A DNA stretch of 39,947 nucleotides from Falciphora oryzae (Eukaryota; Ascomycota; Sordariomycetes; Magnaporthales; Magnaporthaceae), in contig JNVV01000017.1 of the NCBI GenBank assembly GCA_000733355.1, positions 27,533-67,479 of the forward strand, read 5' to 3'. The notes below the pieces were generated by a model, which was not told the origin of the DNA, did no database searches, and worked only from the letters and a program-made list of their open reading frames with translations. This document shows positions 21,361 through 33,279 of the stretch, one piece after another. The stretch's first letter is position 1, and the number at the start of each line of letters is the position of its first letter. Position numbers and translations under genes: made by a program.

Positions 21361-21382
21361 ATAGGGGGAAAACCGAGGAAAC

Positions 21383-21616
21383 TGTTGGTAGGAGTGTTAC
21401 TCCTGTAGGCTCGGAAATCTCCCAAAGGAAAGAACAAAGATCTATAGATCTGGAAAGGTGTCTGTATTAATGCATGAAGAGGAAGGAATCTAGTTACAGG
21501 AAGGGGATCGCAAAATCCTCTTTTGTAGGCTCGTGGGAGCGCACGGCCCGTAGGTTTGCTGCTCCACGAGCCGTGGGCCCTTTTTGGATGCACGCGCTAG
21601 ATCACGTGGATCAACA
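21383..21616 (+). repeat. LTR family E/G, copy at 21.4 kb (234 bp)
   Basis: It begins TGTTGGTAGGAGTGTTACTC and ends GTGGATCAACA. The start closely matches the reverse complement of the end of the solo LTR at 23652-23895, and the ends also correspond (GATCAACA versus GATCCAACA). The flanking 5 bp (GAAAC, CTGGC) do not match, so either one end has mutated or it is not a simple solo LTR. Confidence 0.65.
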
Positions 21617-22979
21617 CTGGCAGTTTTTTTTTAAGCGCGGGCATCGGCTATTTGTTCGTTTTCCAAATCCGGGGATTTTACTATATTAATAACAAAGGAA
21701 TCCGGATCCGTTAATTTGCTTTAAAAACAAAGGAAAAAAATGAAAGGAGGGATTGTGCTAGAGGTAGGTAAAAATTGTGGATAGGAACAATAGTAAATGG
21801 GGCAAAATTTGGTTAGGTGCTCGTAGGATCAGGTGTTTGCAGCTTAAGTGCTTCCAATAGTGGTAAACGAGCTCAATAAAGATTTATTAAGCCGTATGCG
21901 TGCTGATCTGCAAAATAGGAAGGAACGGATCGCGAGTATGACTTACAGGGCCTGGCCTGGGATATTTAAAAAGCCGTAGGTTTTTTGATCGTTGTGATTT
22001 GAGATTTGGCTCTTTACAACTACCTTTTTTTAACTGCTTATGCCTGCTTGCCTACCTGCCGATTTCTGCTTTGCTTTTTTGCTGCTCGTTCGATTGTTAC
22101 GATGGTTGACATTCGCTTTATTAGAGCTAGCAACGACAAGCCCGTCGCCAAAGGTTAGGTTGGCGGCAAAACGGTCCCAAACCGTATCGTTAAAAAGAGC
22201 CGTGCCAAAAAGGGGGAAAGCAAAACGCCTATTCGCCCGCGCTTTGCACAAGGCAAATAAAGATTGTTCTCATGCTTAAATTGCCTCAACTTTCTTTTAG
22301 CCGGCAAATTAAAGGGGGCCAAATGCTTTGATACCGAGCCAGCCGGCAACCGTTACTAGGCCTGTGCGTTTAGTTATTCGTGCCAGCCAATGTAGGTAAT
22401 CTTTTAGGCAATGGTTTGCTAATTTTGTAAGCTGACGATCGATAGTCCTAAAATCGCAATCGCTCCGGCTAAAAAATTTATAGCTTAGTATTTCTTTAAG
22501 CCTAATTATATCGATAAAGTACGTCGATCTTTTGTTTAGCTGCTTTGGTACTTTGCTAACCCTTATTTTGTTGTTTTTAGGAACTCGCGAAATGGCGTAC
22601 CACTACCAAATGCATAATCCTTATTAGCAAGGAGAAGCAGGCCGGTAAAGTTAATGCTAATTTTTTTGGAATAAGCGGTGCTAAGCGGAAAGCGGCGGGC
22701 CGTACTGCCGTTTAGCGTATATTTAATGCGGCGTTTTTAGGAGCAGGTGACAGTTTGTTTGGTGCTCCCGATAAAGTGGATGATAAGGACAAGGAGGTCG
22801 TTAAAAAGGGAAAGGAAGATGAGGATTTTAACGATGTTAACGTTTAAATCGGCAATGTGTTTATCGATAGTGGAGGTTTTTTTTAGAGCTTAGGATCGTT
22901 ATTTATGTGATCGTTTTCGGGTTGTTTTAGCGTTTGAGTGCTTTTTTTTCGGATTTTATAATTGGCCATTTTGCGCCTT
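21617..22979. other. AT-rich stretch without recognised content
   Basis: Stops are dense on both strands. Coding-like fragments exist on the plus strand near 22650-22845 (ending in a Lys/Asp/Glu-rich run), but I recognise no family. It could be decayed hAT or Copia flanking sequence. No LTR corresponding to the missing 3' end of the Copia element was found here. Confidence 0.4.
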
Positions 22980-25248
22980 AACAAATTAACTTTCCTACTT
23001 CCCCTCGCTTTCTTTTTATTGTTTTTTCCGTTCCACCCAACTTTCAATCCGCACCGTTGTTTTGTTACATGTAACCAGATCTTCCAAAGCTTTATTTAGC
23101 TGATCCTTAGTTATCACGTTTGCTAGGTTGTCTGATCCCGCGATTTAGCAGATTTCGTCGATTTCGCGCCTTTTATAAAATTCCCTAAGTGCTATAACAT
23201 CGATTATAAGCCTTTTTTCCACTGTTGTGCCTAACTGTATAAGGTATTAATATAGCGAAAAGCTATCGGTGCAGATTATTAGCTTCGGGGCCTTTTTGTT
23301 TAGCTTTTCGAAAATTGTTGCAAGCATTAAATTAATAACGTAGGCTGTATCGAATCCGCTAACCATTCTGTAAATTTCACTCGCGAAAACGCTTTTCGTA
23401 ACCCTTTTGCATTTAATTAACGTTCAATGCAAAATGTTTCCAATCAGCTAAAAGCTAGTTTTTTAATCGTCGGATTTTTCGTTGCCTAATACAATTACAA
23501 ACCCGATTTGTAAGCTTAGGTTTGGATTATTCGCGAATAATCCGTTTACGAAAACGTAAAGGTTAGTTTTTTGCAGATTTAAAGGAACGTACTTTAGTCC
23601 TTTCTAAACGTTGTCGATTTGCTATTTAATCCTTTTGTTTAGCTTAACCACTGTTGGATCATAATTCCAGCATAATTGCATCATTATTCTGGCGCATGCA
23701 CTTGAGGGATCTGGAGGCCTGGAGGGCCAAGCTCTACAGGCAATGTATATAAGGGCTTGGTTGCCCTCCCTCTCTGGCAGATAGATCCCTTTCTTCTTCG
23801 TGCACAATAGATTATGATTCTTCTGATATAAGGGATCATTGTTTACCCTGTTTTGGAGATCTCTGAGCCCACAGGAGTACATACTCCTACCAACAACCAC
23901 GTCTTTTTATTCCGGGTCCTTAGCTTACGCCGTTACGGAATAATCGAACGCGGCTTCCAGTTAGCATACGGAACTGATATATGCGCTTCGAGCTTTTTAA
24001 ACGATATACTCGTGGTTTAGGCTTTTTAAATCGATTTTTATTAGCTTAAGCCTTTTACCCTAATTCTTTTATTAAATTTTAAGCCCATAATTTCCCATTA
24101 GGATTTTGCACCCGTTAAAGTCGGCTTCGTTTTTTAGCTTAAGGATCGATTTCGGTTTTATACGAAAGCCTGCTTTTTAAAGCGCTGATTTTTCTTTTTC
24201 TAAAAAGTCCGGGTTTCCAAGGTTAAAGGTGTCGTTTATTTATATGTTTACGATCCCAACGCTTTGTTTGCTTTTTGAAATAAATAAATAAAAATCGTAA
24301 TTTAACGTCTGGCAGTTTAGGCGTTTTTTATAGTGCTTTTAGTAGGTAACAAACTAATGCAAACTTGATTCCGCGATCCTTTAAAAGGGTTTAATCACTT
24401 TAAACAACGTACCCGGTTTAAATTATGTTAACAATTCTTTAGGTAAGCGTAAAAAAACGTTTTTTTTGTAACTTTAATTCCAATTAAGTATATACTTAGC
24501 TGATATTTTGGATTATTAGTTTAAATTTTATAGGCATAAGTAATAATATAATCGCTAGGATTAATTATTAGTTGCATTTTATAATCGTAGAAAATTGCGT
24601 AAAAATGTTATATTTTTTTTCGTCGTTGTATTTTATAGCCACGAGTTTCGATTTTTTAAAGGGCTTTAAGGTTTGCTTTTTAACCTCGTTTACGATCCGC
24701 GATCTAAAAATCGTAGCTCCGTTAGGGATTTTTTTAGTAATCGGTTTAATTACTTTAGCGCCGATAAATGCGTTTAGTTCCTTTTAAATGGATTGCTTAA
24801 ATAGTAGACCGGGAGCTGTAATTTTACTTTCCTATTTGAGTTGGATCGTTAGTTGGTAGGATTGGTGCTTTTTAGCGCTTAAAAACGTCGTGTTCATTCG
24901 TTAAAGGCTTCGTTTCACTGCAATTGCTTGTTATGCGGTGTTATAAAGGCGGCGCCGTTCGTTAGGGATTTCGGGTGATACCGTAATTTCGGGCAGGGTG
25001 GTTGTTTAATTTTAGGGATCCTTATTTAGCTGTTCGGCGACCTTCTTTTTCGGGGGTCTTCTTTGGCGTTTTAGCTGTTTAAGCTTAGGGTATTCGAAAG
25101 GTGCTAGCTGCTCCTCGGATTTTTGCACGGTAAGTTCTTTTGCTTTGTAGTAAGGTTTAATTACCGTGCTTTTAAATGTTACGTTACCGTTAACTATTTC
25201 CATTGTAACTAACGTGTTTGTTATGGATAGGACTTTATAGGGGCTTTG
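22980..25248 (-). pseudogene. Copia integrase end, reverse transcriptase and RNase H part
   Basis: Left of Gypsy B the minus strand continues with the integrase tail (SPYKVLSITNTLVTMEIV, then FKSTVIKPYY), a Copia RT (KPITKKIPNGATIFRSRIVN, then KKSKLVAIKYN, near 24620-24760) and, beyond the solo LTR, RNase H (LYVFVNGLFANNPNLSLQIG near 23550, ASEIYRMVSGFDTAYVIN near 23350, CTDSFSLY near 23270, EDLVTCNKTTVRIESWVER near 23060). Nonsense codons are frequent and the DNA is very AT-rich. The split frame on either side of Gypsy B shows the order of insertion. Confidence 0.82.
23652..23895 (-). repeat. solo LTR E (244 bp) in the Copia element
   Basis: The ends are TGTTGG and CCAACA, flanked by perfect ACCAC duplications (23647-23651 and 23896-23900). 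Read on the minus strand it contains CCCTTATATACATTGCC, a TATA-like promoter. Its GC content is clearly higher than that of the surrounding Copia sequence. Confidence 0.93.
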
Positions 25249-25384
25249 TGTCACGGAGCAACGCCCGGGCCAAGGCCAACGTGTATATAGACGGCTTTTC
25301 GCCACCTGGTAGACGGGAGTCCTTTTTTCCTTCTTCGCGTAACAATAAGCTCTTTTCCCAAGACCTAGGTGCAGCATTGTGACA
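25249..25384 (+). repeat. 5' LTR of Gypsy B (136 bp)
   Basis: It starts TGTCACGG and ends TTGTGACA, with a TATA-like GTGTATATAGACGG at about 25280. Compared base by base with 33144-33279 there are ten differences, all transitions, and no indel. Confidence 0.93.
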
Positions 25385-25667
25385 GTTTGTTGCGCCAATT
25401 TTTCGGGAACCGACGGCTAGTAGAACCGGACGCTTCCCTTACGACTTTAAAAGCTGCACCTCGACGCCAGGAATACTACGATCCCACGATAACCCGACCA
25501 TCCGCCGGGTAAACACTACGAACACCACGATCCCACGATAACCCGACCATCTACCGGGCAGACACTACGAACACTACGATCCTACGACAACCCGACGGCC
25601 ATCCGCCGGGTAGGTACTACAAACATTACGAACCACATAAGGGCCCGGAAGTGGACGAACAAACATT

Positions 25668-27049
25668 ATGGCCGGCTCTAACACACCCGACGGACAAACG
25701 GAGGAGACCGTTAGGCTCTTTGGCCTAACGTTTACCGAATACCGGGGGCTGATACAGTTAATTAAAGACTACGAAAACGAGGATGTGATATTGCTGGTAA
25801 CAGCGGTTACCGCCTCCCCGGGAGCCAACCTTTAAATAGGCGGCATTTTAACCCTGCTTAATAACGGGGTGGAAGCTATAATCACCCGAGCCGAAGCGAC
25901 CGAAACCTAACTAAATAAAGTTTCCAAAGGATACTAAGCCGCGTTAGCAGATTTCCAACGGGAGATGGCTAGGTCGGTTAAACTATAACAGGAAAGACAA
26001 AAAGCAAACAATTCCGAAAGATCCATGATGACCTAGCTCTAACGCAGCCAGGACCGGGTTACGATTTTGGAAGCGGAATTGCGGAACGCCGGCGCCTAGC
26101 AAGCGGTTAGCCAGGGGTCACTCCTGAGCCCAAGCACGGGCGCACTAACACTAGCCACTATTAAAGCCCCGATACCGGCGCATTTGGAAACCCCTAATTT
26201 AACCCTTTCGGTACTACTGCCTACAGCTAGCGACCCGACGGCCTTTAAACCCCGAGCCCACAATCCGCCCACGTTCATAGGGGAACAGCAGTTATCCGAA
26301 GCACGCTAAAAGGCTTACGAATTATGGAAGGCCCAACTTTAAACCAAGTTCGCCCTGGACGGACAAGCCTTCCCGAAACCCGAGGAGAAAGTCTTGTACG
26401 CGGGATAGTTCTTAGCGGGACAAGCATTCAGCCTGGTTAGGAGCAGGATGCCTACCGAGGGTAGCACGTCAGGACGCCAGCTACGTACCGTCGGGGACCT
26501 GTTCCAAGCATTGGACCCGGTTTATATTACAGCCGATGCGGCCCAGGCCGCCCGACGGCATTTCGCTAACCTTAAACAAGGGAAAAGCTCCTTCGGGGAC
26601 TTTATTAACGAATTCCACCGATTGGCCGACCTGTGTGAGATGACGAACACGTAACTGGTGGAGGCGTTGAAGGAGAAAATCAACGGCGAACTTAGCGGGC
26701 TGTTAAGGCCCATCCTCCCGTCATTCCGCCCGGTACCAGACGCGTTTGACAAGTGGGTGGTACTGTTCCGGGACCTTTTTAACAATATCGCGGATTACGC
26801 CCACCGCTAACGAAACCATAACCAACCGCTATGGAACCGATAAACGGGTGGCTAGTAAGGGAGCTAACTTACAAACGACGGCGACCTTATGGATTTAAAT
26901 AAGGTAACTACCGGCGGACGCCCAGCGATTACTCCAGCAGAGAGGAATAAACGAATGACGGAAGGGCTTTGCTTTTATTGTGGGAAGGGAGGCTACATAT
27001 CCCGAAGATGCCCGGCTAAAACCACTACGCCGGCGAAAAAAGAGTAAGC
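25668..27049 (+). pseudogene. gag of Gypsy B
   Basis: From ATG 25668 frame 3 encodes a capsid-type protein with a retrotransposon gag region near 26270-26815 (FANLKQGKSSFGDFINEFHR at about 26563-26622) and a zinc knuckle at 26970-27011. The knuckle reads CFYCGKGGYISRRC, where the expected His is Tyr, which fits CAC to TAC. Stops number roughly 15, almost all TAA or TAG. It ends near 27049, before the pol frame. Confidence 0.85.
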
Positions 27050-27109
27050 TTTGTGCCTAGCCGCGCATAAGGCTCCTGGAGGGATTAGCAAAAAGCAACG
27101 GAAAACGAG

Positions 27110-30100
27110 ATGTATTTGCACTTTATAGGCCCTAATACCACATTCTCCTTTTCCACATACCTTTTGCCAGACGATAACCCAGCGATCATCTGTCGATTAT
27201 TTGTTGATACGGGATGCATACTTTGGGCATTCGTTAACGAGTCCTTCGCGCACAAACACCAGCTCCACCGCTACACGCTTCCCCAACCCAAACCCTTGCG
27301 ACTCGCAAACGGAAAACTAGCCGGCCGCATTACCGAATACGTCCGAATGCGATACAGGTTCGCCGATATTAAGGAGGAATTAACGTTATATTGTTAGCAC
27401 CTGGGGGGCCTTGACGTTATTTTAGGATTGCCCTGGCTCCGCCACCATAACCCGACGATCGATTGGAAAGCAGGCACCTTATGCATCGACGGTATTACGA
27501 TCGCGGAAAACGATAACGCCACCCCAGACCTAGAAGTTAGGATCCTAAGCGCGACGAACTTCATGGCGTTTTGCAAATAACCCGGGGTATAAATAAAAAG
27601 AACCACACTGGGACGACTTTTTGCAAGGACATTAAGGGAGCGCTTAGCCGACATAAGGAGCTCCGACCGAGTCGCCGACGAAACGCTAGCAGCATTCCTT
27701 CGTTCCATTCTCACTTTAAAGGAAGCGCCGGAAACCAGCAAACTTCTACCCCGGCTACGTGCGTTTAAGCAGTGGATAAACGAAGCGCCGCACCTTCGAC
27801 GAGTTTCCAACAAGGATATCGAAAAATATCTAAAAGGGAAACCACTAGCCACTATATAAAAGATATTTGAAAAACTGCCTAGCGAATTAAAGGATTTGGC
27901 CGAGTGCTTTTTCCCGAAAAACGCAAATACGCTGCCACCACATAGACCATTTGACCATAAAATCGAGCTTTTCGCCGGCCAAACGCCGCCGTACCACCAT
28001 AACAAAACCATATCGCCAGGGGAGCTCCGCGTGATACGAAAATACCTAGACGAACATTTGAACAAAGGGTTCATCCGGGCCAGCCAATTACCGGCAGTAG
28101 CACCGGTGCTTTTCGCACGAAAACCCAGCGGAGGCGTCCGCGTGTGCGTCAACTACAGGGGATTAAACAACATCACCGTTAAAAACAGGTACCCTATCCC
28201 ACTAATTAGGGAAACCCTTAACGCGTTATCCAAAGCACGGTGGTATACGAAATTGGACATCACCGTAGCATTTAACCGCTTGCGAATCGCCCCCGGGGAC
28301 GAATGGAAAACAGCGTTCATTACTAAATTCGGCCTATTCGAGTGCCTGGTTGCAAACTTTGGCATGACAGGAGCGCCCAGTTCGTTTCAGCACTATATCA
28401 ACCATACGCTGGGCGACGCTTTAGACAGGTTCGTAACGGCTTACCTCGACGACGTCCTTATTTATAGCGAAACGCGGGCGGAATACCGGCGATACGTGAG
28501 GGAAGTGGTGAAGAAGCTTGCGGACGCCGGCTTAACGATCGACATCTGAAAATGCGAATTCAGCGTATAAAAGACTAAATACCTCGGTTTGATCGTGTTG
28601 ATTAATGGGATACGTATGGACCCTGGGAAAGTTACGGTAATAAAAGAATGGCGAGAACCCCGCACATTACGCGACCTCTAACGATTTGTTGGCTTCGCCA
28701 ATTACTACCGCCGCTTCGTTAAAGGTTTTTTATCGATTGCCTAACCATTTACGACGTTGATGAGCGAGAAGAGCTGGCCGGGACATTTACCCGCTAGCGC
28801 TTTTACGGCGTTCCAATAGCTGAAAGACGCATTCACTTCGATACTGACACTCGCGTTCTACGACCCCACTAGGAAAACAATCGTTAAAGCGGACGTTTCG
28901 GACTGGGCGGCGGGGGGCGTGCTTTCGCAAGTCGACGAGACGGGGGTCCGACGACCGGTTGCCTTTTTTTCGTTAAAGCATTCCCCGGCGGAATGCAATT
29001 ACGAAATATATGATAAAGAACTTTTCGCCATTATTAAAGCATTTGAGGAATGGCGACTAGAGTTGCAGGGAGCCGAACAGCCGGTGGAGGTTTGGTCGGA
29101 CCATAAAAATTTCTAGTACTTTGCTAGTACCAAGTTGTTGAACTAACGGCAGGTAAGGTGGTTGGAGTTCCTTAGCGACTTTAGGTTCCAGATTATTTAT
29201 AAACCGGGAAAATTAGCCGTGGTGCTAGACGCTTTTTCGCGTTTACCTGGCGACCGCCTAGCGAATACATAAGATACGGCAGACGATAGGATCGCGTTTC
29301 GCTAGCGGACCCTACTTCTACCAAGCGTATGGAAAACGGACCCAGAGGGGATGGCCGGCGACTTACTAGCGGCGGGGTTAGCCCTCCTGTGCCAACTGGA
29401 CGTTACCGAACCTATTGATACCTTTATCGATAACGCCTACTCCATTTGCGAGGTTACGCAAGCAATGCTGGAAGCTTTGCAGGACCTAGCAACCCGACAC
29501 TTCCTTTTACCGGTTAAAAAGTACAAAATCGCTAAAGCCGATTGCCGAGTAGTGCGTGGCCGCGTTTTTATCAACGACAGGCTATGGGTCCCGTTCGACG
29601 ATAACCTACGACTGCAAATCCTCCATAGAACCTATAGCCTACCGCCGGGCGGCCACCCGGGCCGGATAAAAACATACGACTTTACCTACAGGACGTATAC
29701 ATGGCCGGGATTGTGGCGGGACGTGAGCACCTTCGTAAAGGGCTGTTACTTGTGCAGGATAACGAAAGGAGGAAAGGGGTCGCCGAGCGGGCTATTTAAA
29801 CCCTTGCCTGTTTTTTTCCGTCTTTGGGCAGACATCTTAATGGATTTCGTGGGATTATTGCCAAAATGCGAACGGAACGGCGTCGAATACGAGAACGTTT
29901 TAGTGGTCGTTGACCGGTTGACGAAAATGAGATATTACATTCCAGTCGACGACATTGACGCGGGACGCCTAGCAGACGCTTTCGTTTCGTCGGTTTATAA
30001 ATTCTACGGCATACCCGATACGATAGTATTAGATAGAGGCGCGTAATTCGTTTCCGCCTTTTGGAGGGAACTGTTGAGGCGCTTGGGAGTTACTTTGAGG

Positions 30101-30990
30101 ACGTCGTCGTCCTACCACCTAGAATTAGACGGGCAAACCGAGATAGTTAACGCTTATATGGAATAGTACCTTAGAGCCTTTTGCTCCTTCTATTAGGACG
30201 ATTGGGTGGACTGGCTGCTTTTGGGGGAGTTCGCCAGTAACAACCAGGTGTCGGAAACGACCGGCGTGATACCGTTTTTCGCAAACTACGGTTGGCACCC
30301 ACATATGGGAACGGAACCGAAAACCGAGCGGCCCGCGAGCGGGATACCAGCGATCTAACGGGAGATGCATAACGCCATTACAGTGGCAGATAGGATCGAA
30401 AGGGTACTTGCATACGTAAAAACGCTAGCGGAGATTTCGAAAGAAAGATACGGGGAGGCGGCGAATCGTTACAGATAAGACGCAGGAACGTTTTCCGAAG
30501 GAGATTTCGTTTGGGTGAATATTAAATATATGACTACGTTACGCCCGACCCCGAAATTAAGCGATAAATGGATCGGCCCGTTCCTAGTAACGAAGGTATA
30601 CCTAAGGGCTTTAGCCGTCGAATTGCTAGCCCAGTATAAGATCTTCCCTGTTTTCCACTTGTTTTTAATCATTAGGCACGAAAGCGGATTACCGGGATAA
30701 GAGGAGATTAATGAGGGTTACCAGGGGAGAGCCGACGGAGCAGTCCTAGCTGAATACCCTAACGAAGCAGGCGAAAGGCTAGCGACCGAGTGGCATTTTG
30801 ACGCCATCCTGAACTTTAGGGGTACGTTACAAAATTTCGAGTACCGGATTAAATGGGCAGTACCATATGCGCCCATTTGGGAGGATTCCCGCAACGCAGA
30901 GGGCGCCGACGACAAAATCGCGGAATTCCACGCAAAGCACCCAAGGAAGCTAGGGCCACCGACGTGGTGGCAATCCCCAGCTAGGGAACC
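27110..30990 (+). pseudogene. pol of Gypsy B (protease, RT, RNase H, integrase, chromodomain)
   Basis: Frame 2 holds protease (LFVDTGC near 27206; VILGLPWL), RT (VCVNYRGLNN near 28143; AYLDDVLIYS near 28440), RNase H ([13 protein letters not shown] near 28890; [17 protein letters not shown]), integrase zinc region (HRTYSLPPGGHPG, then CYLC, at about 29627-29755), core (DILMDFVGLLP near 29831, VLDRGA near 30029, LDGQTEIVNAYME near 30128) and a chromodomain-like end (WHFDAIL...YRIKWAVPYAPIWED near 30790-30890). About 19 internal stops (12 TAA, 6 TAG, 1 TGA) and no frameshift. The residue after DRGA is TAA where the family usually has Gln. Confidence 0.92.
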
Positions 30991-31138
30991 GGCGGCAGGT
31001 AGGGGAATACCCGGTTTCGCATAACGAATACGCCAAAAGGAGCCACCTAGAAGGCGGCGAGGCAGGCCGCGCCGCTAGTAACGAAAACTCCATTGTTTAT
31101 TTTTTCCCTAGAATACAAAAATAAGGAAGGGAAGGGAC

Positions 31139-32870
31139 TAAAAACAACAGGGAGCTAGGGGGACGTGAGCGATACGCCATCGGAACCGCAGCGGTCGCAC
31201 GGGGAAACCACAAGCCTAGGCAGCCCAACCACCACCGACGATGTTGCCATCGTTATCGATATTTCCAGCTATGAAGCCACTACCGTTGGCACCACCATCG
31301 GAGGAGGATCCCGTTCCCGATGAGGCGGGTCCCGCTTCCGATGATTTGGAGTTACTACCGTTGGACGACGAAGAGTCGTTGGAGTCCGCGGCGGAATCCG
31401 ATATCGAGTCGTTTGAGTCGGATTCCGGGCGAGCGAGGCGCCAAACCCGTCCATCGTCCTTAGCCTCCCATTAAAGCACTTCCGGGAAGTTGTCGACCAG
31501 GCAGCGGGCCTCCCCACTGTGATAGTTGTAGATTTCGATTATGTGATCGAGCGTAGCGGCGTGGCGAGCGCCGCGGGTAACGCCCTTTCGACGGACCCAC
31601 GCCCGCGTGAAGGCAGGGAGGCGCTGGATGTTCTCCTGCTGCCAGGCGAACCAGCAGTTTAAAATGTTGTCGCGGAACACGCGACGCGCGAGGTCCCAGA
31701 CGCGGAACCCATCGTCGGTGTCCCGGAGGCGTGGCTACAGCAACAACACGTTAGGTTACCGGTCCCCCGATAGGGCAACGTCGCCTGCACTTACCAGACG
31801 GAGGGATTGCTAACGGGTACGGTTGGCTAGGCGGTTATCTATGGGGATGAGGGAGTTCGCTACCTCCCTCGCTTCGTTCCGGGCAGAGGCGAGCTCGCGC
31901 TTAATGCGAGTTTTCTACGCGGAGGCAGACGCGGTTAACGACGGAGGCTTGACGGCGGGTAGATAGGAAGATATTTACGTTACGAGCGCTTTTCGCGCCT
32001 TGGGTGCCGCGCTGCTTGCCGCTTTGCATATTCGCTCGCGTGAAGCCGTTGAGTAGGCGGTATAACTTTTTAAAGGCGATACGGCAGACCTGTTCGTCGA
32101 ATAAAAAAAAGTCCTCGGGGTTGACGTCGTTTCGGTCGGGCTCGTTTTCGTATTCGTGGGCGCCGATATCCTATTGGCAGTACGACATATAGTGGACGGA
32201 GGCCCGCTGGAAGAACGACTTTCCGATGGCGAACAGGCAGATTAGGTCGTTAAGGTCGCCACGCAGGAACGGAGACGGCTAGATGGAGGAACGTTAGCGA
32301 CGAGCAGACGGCAGATTGGGGAGGGGACGCGTACACCACCGTAACCTTTGTTGCGATTATTGCACTGGTTACAGAGATCGGATTGGCCACTCCGTTTGCC
32401 GGCGCCCGTTTAGCGATAACGGAATTTGATGGCGTCGAGCATCTGTTCGATAGACGGCGGGGTACGAGCGACAATTAAGCGGCGCATGGCTTCGAGAGTG
32501 GTGCGCATGCAGAAGATGCAGGTGCGGGCGCGCAAGGCGTTACCGCCGAGTATATCGCCGGGCCTCGAGAAGACAGGCGCTATGATGCCGATAGGGAAAC
32601 GACGGTTCGAAACGAGATCCGGATGAGCCAGGCGAGCGGGGTGTCGGAAAGTTGGTGGACAGACGGAGGTTGGAAGGTTGATAGGAAAAGGGTAGACGAC
32701 GAGACGATGTGCTGCTACGATTAAGACCCGGATCGTGACGGGACGTTGGCTGAAAGGTGGCGTTAAGGAGGAGAGAGACTGGTGAGTAAACGCGTTAAAG
32801 CTGATAAGGTAGGAAAACAGAGGAGGAAGGCGGGGTATGGCTGTACGCGGCGGATAACGACACAAAGGGA
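31139..32870 (-). pseudogene. possible antisense ORF between pol and 3' LTR of Gypsy B
   Basis: Between pol and the 3' LTR lie about 2.1 kb that pol does not use. On the minus strand a protein-like frame can be followed from a Cys-containing part (CIFCMRTTLEAMRRL near 32470-32520, then CNQC) through REVANSLIPIDNRLANRTR (about 31815-31870) and VFRDNILNCWFAWQQENIQR (about 31625-31680) to a Ser/Asp/Asn-rich tail (31240-31460). TAA/TAG interruptions and apparent frame changes break it. I do not recognise the family. The plus strand of 31241-31474 is also open and acidic, so the coding strand is not certain there. Confidence 0.45.
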
Positions 32871-33143
32871 AGGAACGACCTAACGAGGGCGGGGGAGAAG
32901 TGACAGCCAGGTGATAAAGAGGCTATACCAGCCGGGACGCGACGCTAGGGATAGCGGCGCGATTTGATTAGGACTTAGAACGCGGCATCATATGACAAGA
33001 AAGAAAAGACGGACGGCTATAAGGATTACTACGGCGCCCCGACGGCGAACTACCAGGGTGACGTTAGCGAGGCAGGAGCTACACCCGACGGAGATTACTA
33101 TTATTGGGTAGTTGAGGACAACTGCGGTTTTAGGCGGGGGTAT

Positions 33144-33279
33144 TGTCACGGAGCAACGCCCGGGCTAAGGCCAACGTGTATATAGACGGCCTTTCGCCAC
33201 CTGGTAGATGGGAGTCCTTCTTTCCTTCCTCGCGCAATAACAAGCTCTTTTCCCAAGACCTAGGTGCAGCACTGTAACA
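33144..33279 (+). repeat. 3' LTR of Gypsy B (136 bp)
   Basis: It starts TGTCACGG and ends ACTGTAACA. A GC-rich purine stretch (TAGGCGGGGGTAT) precedes it, as expected for a polypurine tract. Confidence 0.93.

Larger units (their letters stand above)
25249..33279 (+). mobile_element. complete Ty3/Gypsy retrotransposon B (8031 bp), RIP-degenerate
   Basis: Identical-length 136-bp LTRs (25249-25384 and 33144-33279) flank gag, pol and an extra 2.1-kb region. The target duplication is CTTTG (25244-25248) versus TTTTG (33280-33284), one C/T difference. Gag is in frame 3 and pol in frame 2, the usual shift for this class. It sits in the integrase of the minus-strand Copia element. Confidence 0.95.

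Noticed and set aside
31241..31474. Acidic plus-strand ORF in Gypsy B
   Set aside because: Low-complexity Asp/Glu/Ser codons on this strand mirror a Ser/Asp-rich minus-strand tail. The neighbouring minus-strand segments look more protein-like, so it was not called as a separate gene.
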